This document shows positions 37,693 through 47,351 of a stretch of DNA of 64,000 bases, piece after piece. The notes beneath the pieces were generated by a model that was not told the origin of the DNA, did no database searches, and worked only from the letters and a program-made list of their open reading frames with translations. The translations under genes were made by a program, and so were the position numbers. Origin of the DNA: Thermoproteota archaeon (GTDB lineage: Archaea > Thermoproteota > Thermoprotei_A > Sulfolobales > Ignicoccaceae); NCBI GenBank assembly GCA_013154085.1, contig JAADDE010000026.1, forward strand, positions 1-64,000. Reading direction: 5' to 3'. How positions within the stretch are numbered: position 1 is the first letter of the stretch; every line of letters begins with the position of its first letter.

Positions 37693-38411
37693 AGGACTTT
37701 AAACCGAATTCTGGTAATCCCTCTGCCCTTGCTCTCCCTCTTCACCAACTTGAAGCTTCCCACCTCGCCGGTGCTCTTTAGGTGCGTCCCGCCGCACGGG
37801 TCGGCGTTGATCCCCACAATTTCGATTATCCTTATCGGCCTCTTAGCCAAGTGCTCCTCCGTGAGCTCGCCTCCCTGCTTCCCGTAGCCCTCCAAGAGCT
37901 TCCGGGCCTCCTCGGGATCCTCGAAGAGCCTTATCCGGACCGGCCTGTCCTCCTCGACCCACTTCTTAATTATTTCTTCTATCTTCGCTAAGTCTTCCTT
38001 CCTAATCTTTGCCTTAAAGTCCATCCTCGACTCTTCGGGCCCCAGCCCGGAGCCAACCACAGGAACTTTCTCATCAAAGAGCTCCCTCACGGCGGCCATG
38101 AGCAGGTGGGCCAGCGTGTGGGAGCGCATCAGCTTGTACCTCCTCTCCCAGTCAACGACGCCCCTGACCAGCGTTCCCTCCGGCGGCGCCTCTCCTTCGA
38201 TCTCGTGGACGACTTCATCTCCCTCGAACCTAACGAACTTAACCTTCGCCTCTCCTCCCTCCCACACGATCCTGCCGACGTCTGACGGCTGGCCGCCGGA
38301 CTCCGGGTAGAAGGCTGTTCTGTCGAGGACCACTGCGCCCGGGAGGGATTTGACTACCTTGGCCTCGAACTCTTTTACATAGGGGTCCTTGTAGTATATG
38401 AGCTCCGTCAA
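37689..38411 (-). CDS. alaX: alanyl-tRNA editing protein AlaX
   Basis: YPESGGQPSDVG, SHTLAHLLMAA, CGGTHLKSTGEVG. Confidence 0.94.
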   Translation of the reverse strand: MTELIYYKDPYVKEFEAKVVKSLPGAVVLDRTAFYPESGGQPSDVGRIVWEGGEAKVKFVRFEGDEVVHEIEGEAPPEGTLVRGVVDWERRYKLMRSHTLAHLLMAAVRELFDEKVPVVGSGLGPEESRMDFKAKIRKEDLAKIEEIIKKWVEEDRPVRIRLFEDPEEARKLLEGYGKQGGELTEEHLAKRPIRIIEIVGINADPCGGTHLKSTGEVGSFKLVKRESKGRGITRIRFKVL

Positions 38412-38435
38412 GGCTCCCTCCGCCCCTCAATAAGC

Positions 38436-38462
38436 CGCTCCCCTAAGGTTCTTCGGGGAGCG
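38436..38462. promoter_or_regulatory. perfect 8-bp inverted repeat directly upstream of DNA ligase start
   Basis: CGCTCCCC-11 nt-GGGGAGCG, ending 1 nt before the TTG start at 38464. Confidence 0.6.
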
Positions 38463-38463
38463 C

Positions 38464-40245
38464 TTGAAGTTCGCCGAAATTGCTGATACCTTGGAAAAGC
38501 TGGAAAGGACGAGCTCGAGGATACAGATAGTTGCAATACTGACAAACCTCTTCAAGAAAGTAATTGAAGAGAATAAGGACCTAATAGATAAGGTCGTTTA
38601 TTTCATCCAAGGAAAGCTGTGGCCCGACTGGTACGGCTACCCAGAGATAGGAATAGGGGAAAAAGGAATAATCAAGGCTATCTCCCTGGCGGCGGGAGTG
38701 AGGGAGAGGGAGGTAGAGGAGCTCTACAAGGAGCTGGGCGACTTGGGGCTCGTAGCGGAGCGGTTGCTCGCTAAGAGGCCCTCAGGAGGATTGATGGCCT
38801 TCGTCCAGCAGAAGAGAGATCTTACTTTCGAGAAGGTCTATGATACCCTAAAGAGGATAGCTTTCATGCAAGGTGAGGGTAGCAGGGACCTAAAGATAAA
38901 GACGCTGGCGGGCCTCCTCAAGGAGGCCAAGCCCAAGGAGGCGAAGTACATAGTCCGCTTCGTTCAAGGAAAGCTGAGGCTGGGCGTGGGCGACGCGAGC
39001 ATAATAGAAGCTCTGGCCCACGTGGCCGGCACCACCAAGGACGTAGTGGAGAGGGCCTACAACTTAAGGGCCGATTTAGGTGCGATAGCCAAGATAGCTG
39101 TAACCGAGGGACCGGAGGCGCTGAAGGAGGTCAAGCCGAAGCCCGGCATACCGGTCCGCCCCATGCTGGCCGAAAGGTTGCACGACCCCTATGAGATACT
39201 GAAGAAGCTGGGCGGGAAGGGGCTGGCCGAGTACAAGTACGACGGCGAGAGGGCCCAGATCCACCTGCTCCCCGACGGGAAGGTAATAATCTACTCCCGG
39301 AGGCTTGAGAACATAACCCACTCCTACCCGGACGTGGTTAAGTATACCAAGGCCTCGCTCAAGGCTAAGGAAGCCATAGTGGAGGGCGAGATAGTTGCCG
39401 TAGACCCGGACACCGGAGAGCTCAGGCCTTTCCAAGAGCTCATGCACCGGAGGAGGAAGCACGACGTCTTGCTCGCAATGAAAGAGGTGCCGGTCCACGT
39501 CAAGCTCTTCGATATAATCTACGTTGACGGTGAGGACATGACGACCAAGCCTCTCCCTATTAGAAGGAAGAGGCTGGAGGAGGCGGTACAGCAGAGGGAG
39601 GAGTTCGGCTTGGCGACCGGCAAGATAGTGGAGAGCCCGGAGGAGCTGGAGGCCTTCTTCCGCCAAGCCATAGCCGACGGGTGCGAGGGCTTGGTGGTGA
39701 AGGCGGTCCACGACAAGAGCGTCTACCAAGCGGGGGCTAGGGGATGGCTGTGGATAAAGTACAAGAGGGACTACAAGAGCGAGATGGTGGAGCCTGTCGA
39801 CTTAGTCGTCGTGGGAGCGTTCTACGGGAAGGGCAAGAGGGGCGGAACCTTCGGAGCCCTCCTCATGGCCGGCTACGACGAGAAGAGAGACGCCTTCGCC
39901 ACCGTGTGCAAGGTTGGTACAGGCTTCACGGACGAGGAGCTGGCGAAGCTCCCAGAGCTCCTCAAGCCGTACATAAGCGAGGGCAAGCCGCCTAGGGTTA
40001 TCAGCAACATAAAGCCCGACGTGTGGGTCAGGCCGGCGCTGGTCGCCGAGATAATAGGCGCGGAGATAACGCTCAGCCCAATCCACACTTGCGCCAAGGA
40101 CGCCGTGGAGCCGGGGAGCGGCTTGGCAATAAGGTTCCCGAGGTTCGTCCGCTGGAGGCCCGACAAGGGTCCGGAGGACGCCACCATGTGCCGGGAGATA
40201 GTAGAAATGTACAAGGCCCAGCTACATCGGATAGAGGAGGCTTAA
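38464..40245 (+). CDS. lig: ATP-dependent DNA ligase
   Basis: [12 protein letters not shown] adenylation motif, [22 protein letters not shown] start. Confidence 0.96.
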   Translation: MKFAEIADTLEKLERTSSRIQIVAILTNLFKKVIEENKDLIDKVVYFIQGKLWPDWYGYPEIGIGEKGIIKAISLAAGVREREVEELYKELGDLGLVAERLLAKRPSGGLMAFVQQKRDLTFEKVYDTLKRIAFMQGEGSRDLKIKTLAGLLKEAKPKEAKYIVRFVQGKLRLGVGDASIIEALAHVAGTTKDVVERAYNLRADLGAIAKIAVTEGPEALKEVKPKPGIPVRPMLAERLHDPYEILKKLGGKGLAEYKYDGERAQIHLLPDGKVIIYSRRLENITHSYPDVVKYTKASLKAKEAIVEGEIVAVDPDTGELRPFQELMHRRRKHDVLLAMKEVPVHVKLFDIIYVDGEDMTTKPLPIRRKRLEEAVQQREEFGLATGKIVESPEELEAFFRQAIADGCEGLVVKAVHDKSVYQAGARGWLWIKYKRDYKSEMVEPVDLVVVGAFYGKGKRGGTFGALLMAGYDEKRDAFATVCKVGTGFTDEELAKLPELLKPYISEGKPPRVISNIKPDVWVRPALVAEIIGAEITLSPIHTCAKDAVEPGSGLAIRFPRFVRWRPDKGPEDATMCREIVEMYKAQLHRIEEA

Positions 40246-41342
40246 GTAACGACCTCCTGCAGCCTGCCCATTTCGCTCGCCAGCCTAATTTCCATGGCAA
40301 CCCTCCTCCCCAAGCTCACGGTCTCGCCGAAGTACAGCTTGGAGTACTGGCTCCCCAGCCCCATGTAGACGTTGTTCCCCCCGCCCATCCTCGGAGCCAC
40401 GTCGAACACCACGAACTCCAGCTCCGGCGTCACTACGGCTTGCAGCGTGAAGGGGCCCAGCGCGCCGGGAGGCTCAAGCCTCTTTGTGGCCTCGAAGAAC
40501 CTCTCGCCCATGTCGAACACCTTGGTAAGCAAGCTCTCCCTCAAGGTGGTCGGTATGTGGCCCACCTCTATCATCCTAGGGTTGCCCCTTAGGCGTAGCT
40601 GCTCCCTCGCAGGCAGCCTCAGCCAGCCGTCCAAGTCGCTCTGTATCCTTCTGTCCACGGAATGGAGCTCCACATCTTTCATTATTACTGAATAGAAGTA
40701 GTTGACGTTGAAGTGCGCGCCGAGCACCAGCTCCTCTATTACTGCCTCCTTGAGGCCCTCCTCATCTATTATTCCTTCCCTAAGCAGCTCCTCCACCCTT
40801 TCGTAGTACTCGTCCTTGTCCATTGCTATAAAGAAGCCCCTTTCAACCCTCCTCTTGGCCTCCGGGAGCTTAACTATGACCGGCCTGTCTATCTCCTCTG
40901 GGCTCTTGAAGGTCTTCGGCCTCCTTATGCCGGCTTCGTCGAGCAGTTTGTAGTAGTTCTTTTCCCCCACCCTCTCCTCCCAGCGGAGGATGTACCTGTT
41001 TCCGAAGATAGGAACCTTGAAGTCGTACTCTATGGCGTCGTAGCCCACGTACACGGCGAAGCTCCTGTTTGGCACGAATATGGCTTGCTCCTCTCTCAAC
41101 CTCTCTTGGATTTCCTCCTTCAAGACGTCTTTGTATTTGTCCAGCAGTATGCACTCGTCCACAACTCTCTTGAACTTCAAATACGGCTTTTCTCTCCCTT
41201 TCTGGCACACCGCTATGGTTTTGAAGCCCTCATCCTTAGCCCCGTCGAATAGATCCAAGGCTGAGTGGCTGGCAATAGCGGCTATGGAGGGCTTTCCTTT
41301 ATAAAACCTTACGAGCTCCCTCATCTCTTCAACGACGCTCAC
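40242..41342 (-). CDS. purP: FAICAR synthetase PurP (formaminoimidazole carboxamide ribonucleotide synthetase)
   Basis: [56 protein letters not shown]. Confidence 0.95.
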   Translation of the reverse strand: MSVVEEMRELVRFYKGKPSIAAIASHSALDLFDGAKDEGFKTIAVCQKGREKPYLKFKRVVDECILLDKYKDVLKEEIQERLREEQAIFVPNRSFAVYVGYDAIEYDFKVPIFGNRYILRWEERVGEKNYYKLLDEAGIRRPKTFKSPEEIDRPVIVKLPEAKRRVERGFFIAMDKDEYYERVEELLREGIIDEEGLKEAVIEELVLGAHFNVNYFYSVIMKDVELHSVDRRIQSDLDGWLRLPAREQLRLRGNPRMIEVGHIPTTLRESLLTKVFDMGERFFEATKRLEPPGALGPFTLQAVVTPELEFVVFDVAPRMGGGNNVYMGLGSQYSKLYFGETVSLGRRVAMEIRLASEMGRLQEVVT

Positions 41343-41404
41343 GGCTTACCCCCCGAAGCGGCGGGAGCGAGTGGGATAAGACCCCTTGAAAACCCCGCCC
41401 GTCT

Positions 41405-42580
41405 GTGCGCTCCGGGACTCCCGCCGTGGAGGCTAGGCTCTTGAGGTTCTACCCTCCTCGAGGGCTGAAGATAGTGAAGGCCTACATGCAGTACGTCTGG
41501 GACGAGGCGTGGAACAAGTACTTAGACTACTACAACGGCTACGGCGTTGGCTTCCTCGGACACCGCAACCCGAAGGTCGTCGCGAAGCTAGTGGAGCAGC
41601 TCGGAACCCTCGTGATAAACTCCCCTTCCTTCGACGACCCGGCTAAAGAGGAGGTGCTGAGGAAGCTCCCCCTAGTGCTCCCCCAGAAGTTGCTGAACGT
41701 CTACTTCCAGAACTCCGGCACCGAGGCGGTCGAGCTGGCTCTGAAGCTTGCACTGAACTACACTAAAAGGTCAAAGGTTGTAGCCTTCAAAAAGGCATTC
41801 CACGGAAGGACCCTAGGTAGCTTGAGCCTCACGTGGGGCTCTGAGTACCGCAAGCCGGCGGACCAAGCGCTGTACAAGGGAGTTGTGTTTGCCAGCTTCA
41901 ACGACGTCGAAGAGGTAGAGAAGGTAATAGACGAGGAGACGGCAGCGGTGTTCGTGGAGCCCGTCCAAGGGGAGGGGGGAATAAACCCGGCAGATCCGGA
42001 GTTCCTCAACGCCTTAGCTAAGAGGGCCAGAGAGGTCGGGGCCGTTCTGGTATACGACGAAATACAAGCGGGCTTCGGGCGGACCGGCCACGTCTGGGCC
42101 TACCAAGGCCTCGGGGCGCCGGATCCGGACGTGCTTCTCAGCGCCAAGGCGATAGGCAACGGCTACCCCGTCTCCCTAGTGGCAGTCAGCGACGAGCTGG
42201 CGGAGAGCGTGGTGCCGGGCATGCACGGCTCCACGTACGGCGCCAACCCTATGGCGCTGGCCGCAGTGAGCGCGGCCGTGGAGGTGTTGCTGGAGGACGA
42301 CGTGCCTAGACAAGCGAGGGAGAAGGGGAAGTTCTTCCAGGATCTCTTCGAAGAGAAGCTGAAGGACGTGAGAATAGTGAGGGATTACAGAGCTGTGGGA
42401 CTGATGATAGGCGTTGAGCTGAGGGTCAAGCCGGGCAAGTACATAGAGGCCTTGCAGAAGGAGAAGGTGCTGGCGCTCAAGGCCGGAGCTACGGTAATAC
42501 GCTTCCTTCCGCCCTACGTTACGACCGAAGAGGACGTGAGGTTTGCCGTCGACACGCTCAAGAAGGTGCTCACCTCTTGA
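41405..42580 (+). CDS. class III aminotransferase (ArgD/LysJ/GABA-aminotransferase-like)
   Basis: NSGTEAVELALKLAL, FHGRTLGSLSLT, VYDEIQAGFGRTGHVWAY, SAKAIGNGYPVS. Confidence 0.9.
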   Translation: MRSGTPAVEARLLRFYPPRGLKIVKAYMQYVWDEAWNKYLDYYNGYGVGFLGHRNPKVVAKLVEQLGTLVINSPSFDDPAKEEVLRKLPLVLPQKLLNVYFQNSGTEAVELALKLALNYTKRSKVVAFKKAFHGRTLGSLSLTWGSEYRKPADQALYKGVVFASFNDVEEVEKVIDEETAAVFVEPVQGEGGINPADPEFLNALAKRAREVGAVLVYDEIQAGFGRTGHVWAYQGLGAPDPDVLLSAKAIGNGYPVSLVAVSDELAESVVPGMHGSTYGANPMALAAVSAAVEVLLEDDVPRQAREKGKFFQDLFEEKLKDVRIVRDYRAVGLMIGVELRVKPGKYIEALQKEKVLALKAGATVIRFLPPYVTTEEDVRFAVDTLKKVLTS

Positions 42581-43005
42581 GGGCGAGGGTGGTCCTCCCC
42601 TACCCTTTGGTCTTGGCGGAAGAGGGCGGGCGCAAGCTTGTTCTCTTCCTAGAGAAACCATTCAAGGTCTTCACTGCTGAGGATCCTTGGGCCTTGGTGC
42701 ACCTCAGAGGGGCCAGCCTCTTCGCCGGAAGGAAGCTGGTGAGGCAGATAGTGTTTCAAGAGGAGCTCACCTTGGCGGTGACGTCCTTTGACCCGAAGCC
42801 GGCCGCCGCGGACCCGGAAGCAGTAATGCGCCAGCTCTTCGGCGGCGAGGGTCCTTGCGAGAGCTTCGAGGCTTGGGGGGTTAGGGGCCTGAGGTGCGGG
42901 GAGGTTCTGCTGTTCCGCGGGAGGGTCGAGCTTCCGCCCCTAGGCTTCGGCGTGGTCAGGAGTCGGGTAGACGTGCTGGGCCCCCGCTTCACCCTAGAGG
43001 CTTGA
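42577..43005 (+). CDS. hypothetical protein
   Basis: Overlaps upstream aminotransferase stop; no recognised family. Confidence 0.6.
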   Translation: MRARVVLPYPLVLAEEGGRKLVLFLEKPFKVFTAEDPWALVHLRGASLFAGRKLVRQIVFQEELTLAVTSFDPKPAAADPEAVMRQLFGGEGPCESFEAWGVRGLRCGEVLLFRGRVELPPLGFGVVRSRVDVLGPRFTLEA

Positions 43006-44109
43006 TTTGTACTTCTGGAAGGCCTCCTCGACGTCGCCGCCGTAGAGCTCTGCTAGGAAGCTCAGCGCCCTGTAGACTGCGTCCTCCCCGTACCAGCCCA
43101 TGGTGCCTATCCTTATGCTCTTCTCCTTCAGCTTCCACGCTCCGCCGCCCACGTCTATTCCCCACTTCTCCCTCGCTAAGGCCTTCGCTTGAGCCGGCGT
43201 CACCCCTTCGGGGAGCAACGGAACCACTATGGTGTTGGACCTCCACCCCTCCTTCGGGTATACCGAGCCGCCGGCGCTCTCCACGAGGAAGTTCATTGCG
43301 TCGGCGAACGCCTTATGCCTCCTGATCCAGTTAGCCAGTCCGTAGTTTAAAATTATCTCCAAAGACCTGTCAAGCGCGAAGAGAACGCTGACGGCCGGGG
43401 TGGCCGGCGTTTCGAACTTTTCTTCGTAGAACTTCTTGTAGCTCTCGAGATCCCAGTAGACGCTCCTCTTGGGGAGAGCCTTCATTTTCTCTTCCGCTCT
43501 CTCCCTCCAAGCCACGAAGGAGATTCCCGGAGGAGCCATTAGAGCCTTCTGCGTCGCCGAAGCTACGGCGTCCAAGTCCATGGCTTCCATGTCCATGTCG
43601 TGGCCTCCCAAGTAGCTGACCGCATCCACCAAGATCAAAGCGTCCCGCTCGTGAGCTACCTTTGCCAGCTCCGGAAGGTCTTGGACCACGCCCGTGCTCG
43701 TCTCGTTCGCTACCACGCCCAAGACCTTGGCGCCGCTCCTCTTGAGCGCCTCATCGACGTCCTCTGGAGAGGCCCCCTCCCCCTCTGGGGGCTCTAGGAG
43801 CTCCACCTCGGCGCCTATCGCAGACGCAGTCTTGGCCATTCTGTCGCTGAAGGTTCCGGTCTGTATTATCAATATCTTTTCCTTAGGAGCTACGAAGTTC
43901 ACGAGCATCGCCTCTACGGCTCCAGTCCCGGAGGCGGTCAGCACCGCGACGTCCTCAGACCCGAAGACCTTCTGGAGCTTGGCCACCACGCGCTTGAACA
44001 GCTCTCTGAACTCGGGGCCGCGGTGGTTTATCATCGGTAGGGCTTGGGCCAGCTCTGCCTCTGGGTGCAGGCTTACGGGGCCGGGGAGGAGGAGCTGGAG
44101 CCTCTTCAC
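42994..44109 (-). CDS. class V aminotransferase (alanine-glyoxylate/serine-pyruvate type)
   Basis: LLPGPVSLHPE, TASGTGAVEAMLVNF, LVDAVSYLGGHDM, SATQKALMAPPGISF. Confidence 0.93.
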   Translation of the reverse strand: MKRLQLLLPGPVSLHPEAELAQALPMINHRGPEFRELFKRVVAKLQKVFGSEDVAVLTASGTGAVEAMLVNFVAPKEKILIIQTGTFSDRMAKTASAIGAEVELLEPPEGEGASPEDVDEALKRSGAKVLGVVANETSTGVVQDLPELAKVAHERDALILVDAVSYLGGHDMDMEAMDLDAVASATQKALMAPPGISFVAWRERAEEKMKALPKRSVYWDLESYKKFYEEKFETPATPAVSVLFALDRSLEIILNYGLANWIRRHKAFADAMNFLVESAGGSVYPKEGWRSNTIVVPLLPEGVTPAQAKALAREKWGIDVGGGAWKLKEKSIRIGTMGWYGEDAVYRALSFLAELYGGDVEEAFQKYKSSL

Positions 44110-44126
44110 ATCCGCTTCCCATTTCC

Positions 44127-44918
44127 GTGATAAGGGGCAGTAAAAACTCCCTCCGGAGGAGTGGCTTGCTCGCCTTGATCACCGACTACGGCTACAAAGA
44201 CGTCTACGCTGGAATTTTGAGGGTTGTGGCCAAGGAAAAGTGCCCAAGGACAGAAGTGGTTGACATAACGCACGGCGTAGCTCCCTTCGACGTCCTCGAG
44301 GGAGCGGTCGCGGTGCTGGTAACGCTCCCCCATCTGCCCGAGGGCTCTACTCTCGTAGCCGTGGTCGACCCCGGAGTCGGGAGCGCGAGGGAAGCAGTGG
44401 CGGCCGAGGTCGGGAGCTGGCGTGTCGTGGCCCCCAACAACGGCCTTTTGTGGCTGGCCGCAGAGGAGTACGGGCTCGGGAGGGCGGTGAGGATTGAGAA
44501 GAGGCTGAGCGAGTACAGCTCCCACACCTTTCACGGCAGAGACCTCTTCGTTCCCGCCGGCGCGTACTTGGAGTGCGGTGGCCAGCTGGAGGAGCTGGGC
44601 CCCGAAACGGGCTTGGTGCCCTTAAGCATCAAGCTCAAGAGGGAGGTAGGTCCCAGCTACGTCAGAGCCACGGCGGTGTACATAGATCGCTTTGGAAATG
44701 TCATGACGTGGTCGAAGGAAGCTCCGTTCGAGCCCGGGCAGAGGGTAAGGGTTAACGGGCTCCCGGCCATGTTCGTAAGGACGTTCTCTGAAGTGAGGCC
44801 CGGAGAGCTTGCGGTGTACTTCAACAGCTTCGGCTACCTGGAGGTTGCCGTGTACATGGGGAGCGCCGCCGAGAGGCTCGGCCTGAAGCCCGGAGACGAG
44901 GTGGTGGTGGAGGCATGA
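44127..44918 (+). CDS. SAM hydroxide adenosyltransferase (DUF62 family)
   Basis: LITDYGYKDVYAGILRVV, VVDITHGV, VVDPGVGSAR, APNNGLL. Confidence 0.93.
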   Translation: MIRGSKNSLRRSGLLALITDYGYKDVYAGILRVVAKEKCPRTEVVDITHGVAPFDVLEGAVAVLVTLPHLPEGSTLVAVVDPGVGSAREAVAAEVGSWRVVAPNNGLLWLAAEEYGLGRAVRIEKRLSEYSSHTFHGRDLFVPAGAYLECGGQLEELGPETGLVPLSIKLKREVGPSYVRATAVYIDRFGNVMTWSKEAPFEPGQRVRVNGLPAMFVRTFSEVRPGELAVYFNSFGYLEVAVYMGSAAERLGLKPGDEVVVEA

Positions 44919-45427
44919 GGGCCCTCTTCCCGGGGCGCTTCCAGCCCTTCCACAAGGGCCACATGAAGGTTGTTGAGTGGGCCCTCGAGAGGGCCGAAGA
45001 GCTGATAGTAGTGGTGGGGAGCGCCCAAGAGAGCCACACCCTCCAGAACCCTATGACTGCCGGAGAGCGGGTGCTTGCCATAAGGAGGGCGCTGGAGCTT
45101 GAGGGAGTCGAGCTTCGGAGGGTCTACATAATCCCGGTGCCGGACATCCTCATGAACAGCGCGTGGGTGGCCCACGTCAAGACCTACGTGCCGCCGTTCG
45201 AGGCCGTCGTGGCCAGAAACCCGTTGGTGAGGTTGCTGTTTGAAGAGGCCGGCTACCGGGTGCTGGAGCCCCCTCCGTTCGAGAGGGAGAAGTATGTGGC
45301 AACCAACATAAGGGCCCTCATGATGACCGGCGGCAACTGGGAGGAGTACGTGCCGGAGGGGGTAGCTGAAGTTATAAAGGAGCTGGGAATAATAGAAAGG
45401 ATGAGGAGGCTCATGCAAAAGGATTAA
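44915..45427 (+). CDS. nadM: nicotinamide-nucleotide adenylyltransferase NadM
   Basis: FPGRFQPFHKGHMKVVEWAL, GSAQESHTLQNPMTAGER. Confidence 0.96.
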   Translation: MRALFPGRFQPFHKGHMKVVEWALERAEELIVVVGSAQESHTLQNPMTAGERVLAIRRALELEGVELRRVYIIPVPDILMNSAWVAHVKTYVPPFEAVVARNPLVRLLFEEAGYRVLEPPPFEREKYVATNIRALMMTGGNWEEYVPEGVAEVIKELGIIERMRRLMQKD

Positions 45428-45855
45428 TCGATATAGCCCATTGCCCTCAGGTAGCCCTCCTCGCTTCCGTACTTTGCCTTGTACTCCTTCACTATGTCGT
45501 AGCCGAAGAGCTCCTTGTACTTCTTCCTCCCCTCCTCTGTCATTTTGAAGGGCGTCCACGGCGGTTCGAAAGTCAAGTCTATATCGACATCCTTTACTCC
45601 GGGTATCTCTTTTATCATGTTCGTTATCTGCCAGAGTATCTGGCCCGAGACCGGGCAGCCCGGCGAGGTCATGGTCATCCTTATTTTGACGATTCCGTCG
45701 TCTGTAACGTCCAAGTCGTAGACCAAGCCCAGATCCCACACGCTTATGGGGATCTCCGGGTCGCTTACTTTTTTCAACACCTCCTCGATTACTCTCTTCT
45801 TTATTTCTTCTTTATCAATCTTCTCGACTTTTTCTTTCCTCGCCTTTTTCGGCAC
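45424..45855 (-). CDS. DUF59/MIP18-family Fe-S assembly factor
   Basis: DPEIPISVWDLGLVYDLDV, TMTSPGCPVSGQI; GTG start at 45855 inferred. Confidence 0.88.
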   Translation of the reverse strand: MPKKARKEKVEKIDKEEIKKRVIEEVLKKVSDPEIPISVWDLGLVYDLDVTDDGIVKIRMTMTSPGCPVSGQILWQITNMIKEIPGVKDVDIDLTFEPPWTPFKMTEEGRKKYKELFGYDIVKEYKAKYGSEEGYLRAMGYID

Positions 45856-45979
45856 GGCTTTGCCCAGTAAACGCGCTCCTTGAAGTTTTAATGTCGCGCA
45901 GTTTCGCTGTGGTCCGACCCCTAAATGCGGGGGTTTGGTAGAGTGGGGACGCGAAGTGGGGTTTAACGAAGTAATAAGC

Positions 45980-46243
45980 ATGATACAAGACTGGACGCTG
46001 AAGATAACGATACTGGCTTGGGCCGTGGTAGGCCTCTCGTGGGTCATAGGCTGGGCCTTGAGAGGTGCGCCCATACCCATAGCCCGGTTCAAGAGGATAG
46101 GCCACGGAATTGTGGAGGACGCCGTGGTAGCGGCCCTCTGGCTGGCTCTGGGGAGCACGGTCTTCTACCTCATATCGTTCCTTGCGGAGTCCTTCTTACC
46201 CCCCGCCACGATCAACGTCACGGTGCCCGTGAGGGTGCGATGA
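45980..46243 (+). CDS. two-TM small membrane protein, possible CedA1/VirB2-like pilin
   Basis: MIQDWTLKITILAWAVVGLSWVIGWALRGAPIPIARFKRIGHG-EDAVVAALWLALGSTVFYLISFLAE: hairpin of two TM helices with basic loop. Confidence 0.6.
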   Translation: MIQDWTLKITILAWAVVGLSWVIGWALRGAPIPIARFKRIGHGIVEDAVVAALWLALGSTVFYLISFLAESFLPPATINVTVPVRVR

Positions 46244-46291
46244 GGCCAACTATGGCGGAACCGAGTCGATGAGGAATTAGCCGGGCACCGA
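46240..46291 (+). ncRNA. candidate box C/D sRNA overlapping the stop codon of the upstream gene
   Basis: ATGAGGC (46240-46246) -14- CCGA (46261-46264) -4- ATGAGGA (46269-46275) -12- CCGA (46288-46291). Confidence 0.5.
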
Positions 46292-46308
46292 GCTTCTTAA
46301 CTCTCCGG

Positions 46309-46899
46309 GTGCCCACACAGCGGTGTCCCTTGAAGCTGCTGAAGCTTGCCCGCCAGCTGGGAGCGGAGGAGATAGCCAAGAGGCTCTTCGTGACCAACGG
46401 CGTGGACTCTCTGCTCTCCACCATAGGGGTGGTGACCGGCACGTACGTGGCCAGCCACCACAGCGACCCGAGGGTCTACTTAGGGGCCTCCCTCGGGGGA
46501 GCCCTCTCGCTGGGCCTCCTCAGCGGCTTCTTGGGGGTTTACCTAACTGAGAGGAGCGAGCGGAAGGAGGAGCTGGAGGAGATGGAGAAGAAGATACTGG
46601 GAGACCTGAGCAAGTCCTTGTACGCCAGGGCTACCGACTACTTGGCCCTCTACGTGGCGCTGTGGAGCGTGCTGGGCAGCTTGGGCCTTCCATTGATCGC
46701 CCTGACGCCCTTCTTCCTCTCCTACGTGCTCAGCATAAGTAGCTCCGAGGCAGTATACGCGTCGATACTGATAGCCTACGCAGAGCTTCTGGCGCTGGGC
46801 TTCTACTCCGGCAAGTCGCTCCGGACGGCCCTTTCCTACTTGGCCTTGGGCCTCGCCGCCACGCTGATTGCCTATACCTTGGGCGACCTCCTCATATAA
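46309..46899 (+). CDS. VIT1/CCC1-family membrane protein (start may be TTG at 46330)
   Basis: LFVTNGVDSLLSTIGVVTGTY ... GGALSLGLLSGFLGVYLTERSERKEELEEME; multi-TM. Confidence 0.82.
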   Translation: MPTQRCPLKLLKLARQLGAEEIAKRLFVTNGVDSLLSTIGVVTGTYVASHHSDPRVYLGASLGGALSLGLLSGFLGVYLTERSERKEELEEMEKKILGDLSKSLYARATDYLALYVALWSVLGSLGLPLIALTPFFLSYVLSISSSEAVYASILIAYAELLALGFYSGKSLRTALSYLALGLAATLIAYTLGDLLI

Positions 46900-46923
46900 A
46901 CCTCTTCCTACCTATTTCCCAAC

Positions 46924-47316
46924 GTGATAGGTTTGGTCGACAAGATAAAGGACCTCCGTGAGAAGAGGAGCGTTACTGTGAAGGGGAGGGTGCTGGAGGT
47001 AAGTGAGAAGAGGACCGTGCAGACCAAGTACGGTCCGGCGGAGCTGAGCGAGGCCGTAATAGGTGACGAGACTGGAAGGGTGAAGGTAACCCTCTGGAGG
47101 GAGAAGGCCGGCACCCTGAAGGAGGGAGAGGTCGTGGAGATACGCGACGGCTGGACGACCTCCTACAGAGGGGAAGTTCAAATCAACGTAAACAAGAGAA
47201 CTGAAATAATAAAGCTGGACGATTCAGAAGCCCCTCCTCCAGAGGAGATTCCGGAAGACAGGCCCAAAAGCGGCGAGAGGAGGGGCAGGAGGAGCGGGGG
47301 TAGGTTCGGTCATTAA
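46924..47316 (+). CDS. ssb: single-stranded DNA-binding protein (OB fold, crenarchaeal type)
   Basis: VTVKGRVLEVSEKRTVQTKYGPAELSEAVIGDETGRVKVTLW; disordered Gly/Arg-rich tail. Confidence 0.88.
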   Translation: MIGLVDKIKDLREKRSVTVKGRVLEVSEKRTVQTKYGPAELSEAVIGDETGRVKVTLWREKAGTLKEGEVVEIRDGWTTSYRGEVQINVNKRTEIIKLDDSEAPPPEEIPEDRPKSGERRGRRSGGRFGH

Positions 47317-47338
47317 TTAAAAAGATGTTTTTTATTAA
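47313..47338. terminator. AT-rich inverted repeat between convergent genes, candidate bidirectional terminator
   Basis: TTAATTAAAAA gatg TTTTTTATTAA. Confidence 0.6.
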
Positions 47339-47351
47339 AGGAAAGCATGCT

